A DNA stretch of 61,904 nt, taken from Armatimonadota bacterium (GTDB lineage Bacteria > Armatimonadota > UBA5829). The stretch lies in contig JBDKUO010000056.1 of the NCBI GenBank assembly GCA_039679645.1, forward strand, positions 1-61,904, read 5' to 3'. The notes beneath the pieces are model-generated. The model had not been told where the DNA came from. It saw only the letters and a list, made by a program, of their open reading frames with translations, and did no database searches. A program made the position numbers and the translations under genes. Position 1 is the first letter of the stretch; the number at the start of each line of letters is the position of its first letter. Positions 58,124-61,904 of this stretch are shown here, piece by piece.

Positions 58124-59338
58124 CTAAGCGCTTTCAACAACCTGCACGGTCTCACGCGCGATGACTCGCTCTTCATTGGTCGGGATCAGCAAGATTCTCA
58201 CTTTCGAGCCATCTTTGCTGATATCCGCCGGGCCCTTGAGCTTGTCGTTCTTATCGGAGTCCAGCTCGATCCCGAAGAAATCCATACCATCGCACACTCT
58301 GGCGCGGATGGTCGTGCTGTTCTCGCCGATCCCTCCGGTAAAGACCATTGCATCAAGCCCGCCCATCGCTGCGATATATGCGCCGATATACTTGCGAATT
58401 CGATAGCAGAAAATGGCAAGCGCAAGCTGAGCGCGCTTGTTGCCTTTGTCCGCCGCATTTTCGACGTCGCGCATATCACCCGATACACCGGACACACCCA
58501 GCAGGCCGCTCTTCTTGTTGATCAAATCGTCCAGGTCTTCGGCGGTGGCGCCGAGCTTCTTACCCAAATACGTCAGTATGGCAGGGTCGATATCACCGCA
58601 GCGTGTGCCCATCATAAGACCTTCTGCCGGAGTGACACCCATCGAAGTGTCCATTACTTTTCCGCCGACCACTGCGGCCATACTCGATCCATTACCCAGG
58701 TGACATGTTATTATACGCGATTTATCCGGGTCAACGTTCATCGACTTGAGCATCTTAAGCGCCTGGCCGGTTACATACCTGTGAGATGTGCCATGAAAGC
58801 CGTAGCGCCTGATCCCGTAATCCTGATAATACTTATAAGGTAAAGCGTATGTATATGCGTAATCCGGCATAGTCGCATGGAAAGCCGTATCGAAAACCGC
58901 TACCTGGGGCACACCCGGCATCAGTTTCATGCAAGCGCGAATCCCTTTGGCGTTTGCGGGATTGTGCAGCGGACCAAGATCACTGAGCTTCTCGATCTCC
59001 AGCACTACTTCTTCGTTCACGAGAGTCGGCTGAACAAACCTCTCACCGCCATGGAGCACTCTGTGGCCGACAGCCGAAATCTCGTCCATGCTCTTAACTG
59101 CACCGACCTTGGGGTCCTTGAGCAGTGCAAATACATGATCGATGGCCTCGGCATGGTCGGCCATATCGACGTTTACTTCGGCCTTGCCGTTAGCGACACA
59201 CTCGTGCTTGACCCTGCCTCCGCCGCCTGCCGTTCCGATACGTTCCGCAAGCCCCTTTGCCAGAACTTCTTCGCTCTCCGAATCGATCAACTGATATTTC
59301 AGTGAGCTGGACCCACTGTTTAATACTAAGATTTTCAT
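58124..59338 (-). CDS. ackA: Acetate kinase
   Basis: The 404-residue enzyme makes ATP and acetate from acetyl-phosphate. It has the ASKHA phosphate loop LVLNSGSSSLKYQ (residues 4-16), VFDTAFHATMP, RYGFHGTSHRYV, ITCHLGNGSSMAAV and VMDTSMGVTPAEGLMMGTRCGDIDP (about 213-237, in two parts). The start MKILVLN is used because the longer ORF runs into a GAATTCTGAATT-type repeat. With pta upstream it gives the phosphotransacetylase-acetate kinase route for acetate formation or uptake. Confidence 0.97.
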   Translation of the reverse strand: MKILVLNSGSSSLKYQLIDSESEEVLAKGLAERIGTAGGGGRVKHECVANGKAEVNVDMADHAEAIDHVFALLKDPKVGAVKSMDEISAVGHRVLHGGERFVQPTLVNEEVVLEIEKLSDLGPLHNPANAKGIRACMKLMPGVPQVAVFDTAFHATMPDYAYTYALPYKYYQDYGIRRYGFHGTSHRYVTGQALKMLKSMNVDPDKSRIITCHLGNGSSMAAVVGGKVMDTSMGVTPAEGLMMGTRCGDIDPAILTYLGKKLGATAEDLDDLINKKSGLLGVSGVSGDMRDVENAADKGNKRAQLALAIFCYRIRKYIGAYIAAMGGLDAMVFTGGIGENSTTIRARVCDGMDFFGIELDSDKNDKLKGPADISKDGSKVRILLIPTNEERVIARETVQVVESA

Positions 59339-59349
59339 TAATACACCAG

Positions 59350-59438
59350 TTCTAAAAATTCTGAATTCTAAATTTTGAATTCTGAGTTGAGCACGAGTTT
59401 CCTCATAACTCAAAATTCAGAATTCAAAATTCATAATT
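59350..59438. repeat. Inverted pair of GAATTCTGAATT-type repeats
   Basis: The left arm (59350-59389) and inverted right arm (59404-59438) are made of words such as GAATTCT and AAATTTT. They fill the pta-ackA spacer. The right arm touches the pta stop codon. Confidence 0.8.
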
Positions 59439-60435
59439 ATTGTATGGCTTGGACCGCTGTTATGGCGGCTACATTCACTATGTCGTCCGCGTTGCATCCG
59501 CGGGAAAGATCGTTTACAGGCTTTCTAAGCCCCTGCAGCACCGGCCCGTATGCCTCGGCCTTAGCCAGCCGCTCAATCATCTTATAGCAGATGTTGCCTG
59601 TGTTGAGGTCAGGGAAGATAAGCACGTTTGCCTTACCTGCAACCGGGCTGCCCGGAGCTTTTTTCTTGGCTATCCAGTCGACCAGAGCGGAGTCTGCCTG
59701 AAGCTCGCCGTCAAGCATAAGGTCGGGCATTCTCTCTTTTGCGATCCTGGTCGCTTCCACTACTTTGTCTACCAGCGGGTCTGATGCGCTTCCCTTAGTC
59801 GAGAACGAAAGCATGGCAACCCTGGGCTCGGCTCCCAAAAGGCTCTTCATTGTTTTTGCGCTCTGGATTGCGATCTCTGCAAGCTCATCGGCTGCCGGAT
59901 TGATGACCAGACCGCAGTCCGAAAATATGAATGTTCCATTCTCGCCATACTCGCAGTCCGGCACGATCATAACAAAGAAGCTCGATACCAGCTTGCAGCC
60001 CGGCGCGGTGCGCAGGATCTGCAGCGCAGGCCTTACAGTATCTGCGGTCGAGTGAGTGGCTCCGGAGACCTGACCGTCGGCCTCGTCGTTGGCGACCATC
60101 ATGCACCCGAAGTGCAGCGGGTCGGCTATCATAGTGCGGGCTTTCTCTTCGGTCATGCCCTTGTGCTTACGCATTTCATAAAACTGCTTTGCATATTCAT
60201 CGAACTTGGGCGACTTGACCGGATCGATTACTTTGCAGCCTGAGACATCCGCGCCTGACTTTTCTACTGCAGATGCGATCTTGTCTTCGGCATTTACAAG
60301 AAACACCTCGGCCAAGCCCTGCTCGACTATCTTCTGAGCGGCAGTGACTGTCCTGACATCTTCCGCTTCCGGCAGCACGATTCTTTTCTTGGCGGCCTTT
60401 GCCCTGGCATAGACCGTTTCCATTACGTTAGGCAT
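59437..60435 (-). CDS. pta: Phosphate acetyltransferase
   Basis: The 332-residue enzyme interconverts acetyl-CoA and acetyl-phosphate. Family blocks are RIVLPEAEDVRTVTAAQKI (about residues 18-36), DPLHFGCMMVANDEADGQVSG (about 104-124, in two parts), the phosphate-site TVRPALQILRTAPG, AMLSFSTKGSA and PVAGKANVLIFPDLNTGNI near the end. It is the short single-domain type without the regulatory N-terminus of enterobacterial Pta. GGAG lies 9 bases before MPNVME. It precedes ackA across a repeat-filled spacer. Confidence 0.97.
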   Translation of the reverse strand: MPNVMETVYARAKAAKKRIVLPEAEDVRTVTAAQKIVEQGLAEVFLVNAEDKIASAVEKSGADVSGCKVIDPVKSPKFDEYAKQFYEMRKHKGMTEEKARTMIADPLHFGCMMVANDEADGQVSGATHSTADTVRPALQILRTAPGCKLVSSFFVMIVPDCEYGENGTFIFSDCGLVINPAADELAEIAIQSAKTMKSLLGAEPRVAMLSFSTKGSASDPLVDKVVEATRIAKERMPDLMLDGELQADSALVDWIAKKKAPGSPVAGKANVLIFPDLNTGNICYKMIERLAKAEAYGPVLQGLRKPVNDLSRGCNADDIVNVAAITAVQAIQ

Positions 60436-60460
60436 TGTTATCAACTCCACTGTACAGCGC

Positions 60461-60549
60461 CAAACGTCATAAGGTCACAACGCCACCTCCACGGCGCAAA
60501 ATTCCGTGACTTGTGGCGCACTGACATTATGACGTTAAGACGTTAAAAC
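60461..60549. repeat. Inverted pair of AACGTCAT-type repeats
   Basis: AACGTCATAAGGTCA (60463 onward) and its inverse near 60512-60549 (ending GACGTTAAGACGTTAAAAC) flank a GC-rich centre. It fills the spacer between the coiled-coil gene and pta. A small GGGAAC/GTCCC hairpin follows near 60574-60590. Confidence 0.7.
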
Positions 60550-60599
60550 ATTCCGACAACCATTTAATATCGGGAACAAGTCCCCGAAACACCGGGTGA

Positions 60600-61190
60600 T
60601 TATCTTCTAATTCCACGTCCGATGGGAATAATCGGCTCTGAAGTCTGCACGGCGCTTATGCGCATGTCCAGCTTCTCGCGGCCTTTCTGGATTGTACCCA
60701 TAACTTTAGCCAAATGATTCTCAATGGCCGAAAGAACATCACGCGCATATTCGTCGGATCCGCGCTTGATCTCTCTGGCTGAGTTTTCAGCATTGGCCAT
60801 CATCTCTTGAGCCTGGACCTTTGCCATTCGGTTTATCTCACTGGTATCGACCAGTTTGGAAGCCATCTGGCGAGCCTCTTCCATGATCCTGTTGGACTCT
60901 TCTATGGCCTGTTCTTTGATCATCTCGGCTTCTTCTTTGGCTGCAAGAACAATCTTGTCGCTGTCGTTGGCGACCCGGCTGGCCCTGCGCACTTCATCGG
61001 GCAGAGACGCCCTGACCTTATTGATCAGCATATGAAACTCTTCCAGGTCCAAACCCCATGCCTTGCCGAAGAAAGACGTGCTGCTTTCAGCCAGGTCTTC
61101 CATGTCATCGAGCAACCTCAGTATATCTTCCTGATTGCCTCCCCCATTCAGAAAAGGTCTGCGCACCACCACTTGTTCTTGATCTATCAT
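60600..61190 (-). CDS. Coiled-coil protein of unknown function (DivIVA/ATPase-subunit-like)
   Basis: The 196-residue protein is a long charged coiled coil from about residue 70 to 170 (AAKEEAEMIKEQAIEESNRI, VQAQEMMANAENSAREIKRG), with a conserved-looking N-terminal part (NQEDILRLLDDMEDLAESS). Similar proteins are annotated as DivIVA-like or V-type ATPase subunit H-like and often sit next to coaD in Armatimonadota-type and clostridial genomes; no specific function is established. Its start follows the coaD stop by 3 bases with GAGG 8 bases upstream, so the two are cotranscribed. Confidence 0.85.
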   Translation of the reverse strand: MIDQEQVVVRRPFLNGGGNQEDILRLLDDMEDLAESSTSFFGKAWGLDLEEFHMLINKVRASLPDEVRRASRVANDSDKIVLAAKEEAEMIKEQAIEESNRIMEEARQMASKLVDTSEINRMAKVQAQEMMANAENSAREIKRGSDEYARDVLSAIENHLAKVMGTIQKGREKLDMRISAVQTSEPIIPIGRGIRR

Positions 61191-61193
61191 CTT

Positions 61194-61685
61194 CTAAGCC
61201 TCCTGCCCTCTCTGATGCAATCTTTCAAGTACTCTCGCTTCAATAACTTTCGGTACCAGCCCCTGTATCGGGGCGCCGAGCTCCACAACTTCCTTGACTA
61301 AACTGGAACTCAAAAACAGGTGCTCCGGGCTTGTCATCATAAAAAGCGTTTCCACCTGATCATTCAGGCTTTTATTCATAAGCGCCTGCTGGAACTCGGC
61401 CTCGAAGTCCGAGATGGCCCGAAGTCCCTTTATGACTGCCCTTGCGCCCTGGCTCTCTACATAGTCTACCGTAAGTCCATGGAAATAGTCTACAGTAACA
61501 TTGGCTAAGTGTCCACATGCTTCGCGTAAAAATTGCATTCTTTCCGGCACAGAAAACATCGGATCTTTTTTCGGGTTGACGGCAACAGCCACCACGAGAT
61601 CATCAAAGATTCTCGCCGAGCGCTCTATTATGTCCAGGTGACCGCTTGTCACCGGGTCGAAACTACCAGGGTAAACCGCTTTCAT
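61194..61685 (-). CDS. coaD: Phosphopantetheine adenylyltransferase
   Basis: The 163-residue enzyme adenylates 4'-phosphopantetheine in coenzyme A synthesis. It has the start AVYPGSFDPVTSGHLDII with the TxGH nucleotide motif (residues 13-16), NPKKDPMFSVPERMQFL, and FMMTSPEHLFLSSSLVKEV containing the SSS-x-x-K block. Its length is typical. The ribosome site is weak. It begins the coaD-pta-ackA-yceD-rpmF-plsX-fab run, linking CoA supply to acetyl-CoA and lipid metabolism. Confidence 0.97.
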   Translation of the reverse strand: MKAVYPGSFDPVTSGHLDIIERSARIFDDLVVAVAVNPKKDPMFSVPERMQFLREACGHLANVTVDYFHGLTVDYVESQGARAVIKGLRAISDFEAEFQQALMNKSLNDQVETLFMMTSPEHLFLSSSLVKEVVELGAPIQGLVPKVIEARVLERLHQRGQEA

Positions 61686-61904
61686 TTTATAATTATAACT
61701 GATTATTTTCTATTTGATGAGCGGCTTCGGCCCCTTTGGAACCGAAGCAACGGTAGTGCGTCGGGCCGTTTCGGGAGAAGGGGAAGCTGTCTCAGAATGC
61801 TTCGCTAAGATACGAAGAATTATTGAAACACATTCCAAGTTCCCCGATTCGGCGACAACACAAGTGTATAAATCTATCAATGCTGCTAAAACAGGCAACC
61901 AATG

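Noticed and set aside
61710-61898. Minus-strand ORF open to the window edge
   Set aside because: It covers a GCTTCGG/CCGAAGC hairpin and a GTTTCGGGAG palindrome also seen in non-coding DNA at 15278. The predicted peptide is low complexity near its end and has no recognisable domain; it is too little to call a partial gene.

Overview
The window is a contiguous piece of a bacterial chromosome with about 61 protein genes and one tRNA gene. It looks like an anaerobic or acetate-forming bacterium outside the classical Proteobacteria. HspR-controlled heat-shock genes, a glycosyl-hydrolase repertoire (heparinase-like, GH78), Pta-AckA, a MetVF/HdrABC/MvhD cluster and several TTG starts with strong Shine-Dalgarno sites suggest Armatimonadota or a neighbouring phylum. 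That assignment is inference; no rRNA is present to settle it.

Layout. 1-12.5 kb: an unknown protein, a DJ-1/PfpI protein, a heparinase II/III-like lyase, glycyl-tRNA synthetase, an AlbA_2/Schlafen-type ATP-binding regulator, a GT-C-like membrane protein, a dGTPase-like phosphohydrolase, and a Pit phosphate transporter with its DUF47 partner behind a structured leader. 12.5-17.3 kb (minus): a DUF4405-like membrane protein, a cold-shock protein and the heat-shock group dnaK-hsp20-dnaJ(cbpA)-hspR, with an HspR-type operator lying on the dnaK promoter. 17.5-25.2 kb (plus): dTDP-sugar genes (rmlA, an rmlC-like gene, rmlB) interrupted by a HEAT-repeat gene and an AbrB/PIN toxin-antitoxin pair, then a QueG-like protein, an NlpC/P60 hydrolase and a Gfo/Idh/MocA oxidoreductase. 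25.2-26.1 kb: a cyclic-di-GMP-I riboswitch with an unusually elaborate downstream structure and a 64-residue ORF. 26.4-29.2 kb: a GH78 alpha-L-rhamnosidase.

29.2-44.0 kb is the most striking part. One long same-strand cluster encodes MvhD, MetF, two FMN-barrel glutamate-synthase-like ferredoxin proteins, a glutaminase-GXGXG protein, HdrC, HdrB, a 1462-residue HdrA-GltD-HdrA fusion, a second MvhD and MetV. It reads as a flavin-based electron-transfer complex joining methylene-tetrahydrofolate reductase to a split glutamate synthase. Its leader has a consensus promoter and two successive terminator-like hairpins.

44.0-61.9 kb (mostly minus): tRNA-Leu, small membrane or secreted proteins, methylthioadenosine salvage (mtnP-mtnA-apt), rnc, a nucleotidyltransferase-like pair, an aminotransferase, and a type II fatty-acid and phospholipid run (coaD, coiled-coil protein, pta, ackA, yceD, rpmF, plsX, fabH, fabD, methyltransferase, fabG, acpP, a four-helix-bundle gene, fabF).

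Intergenic spaces carry short-period degenerate repeats, usually as paired inverted arms, in at least six unrelated word families. One family (words of the type GGTGTTR) also lies in frame inside the HdrA fusion, supplies a stop codon and ribosome-binding sites, and forms 21-bp terminal inverted repeats around the four-helix-bundle gene between acpP and fabF.
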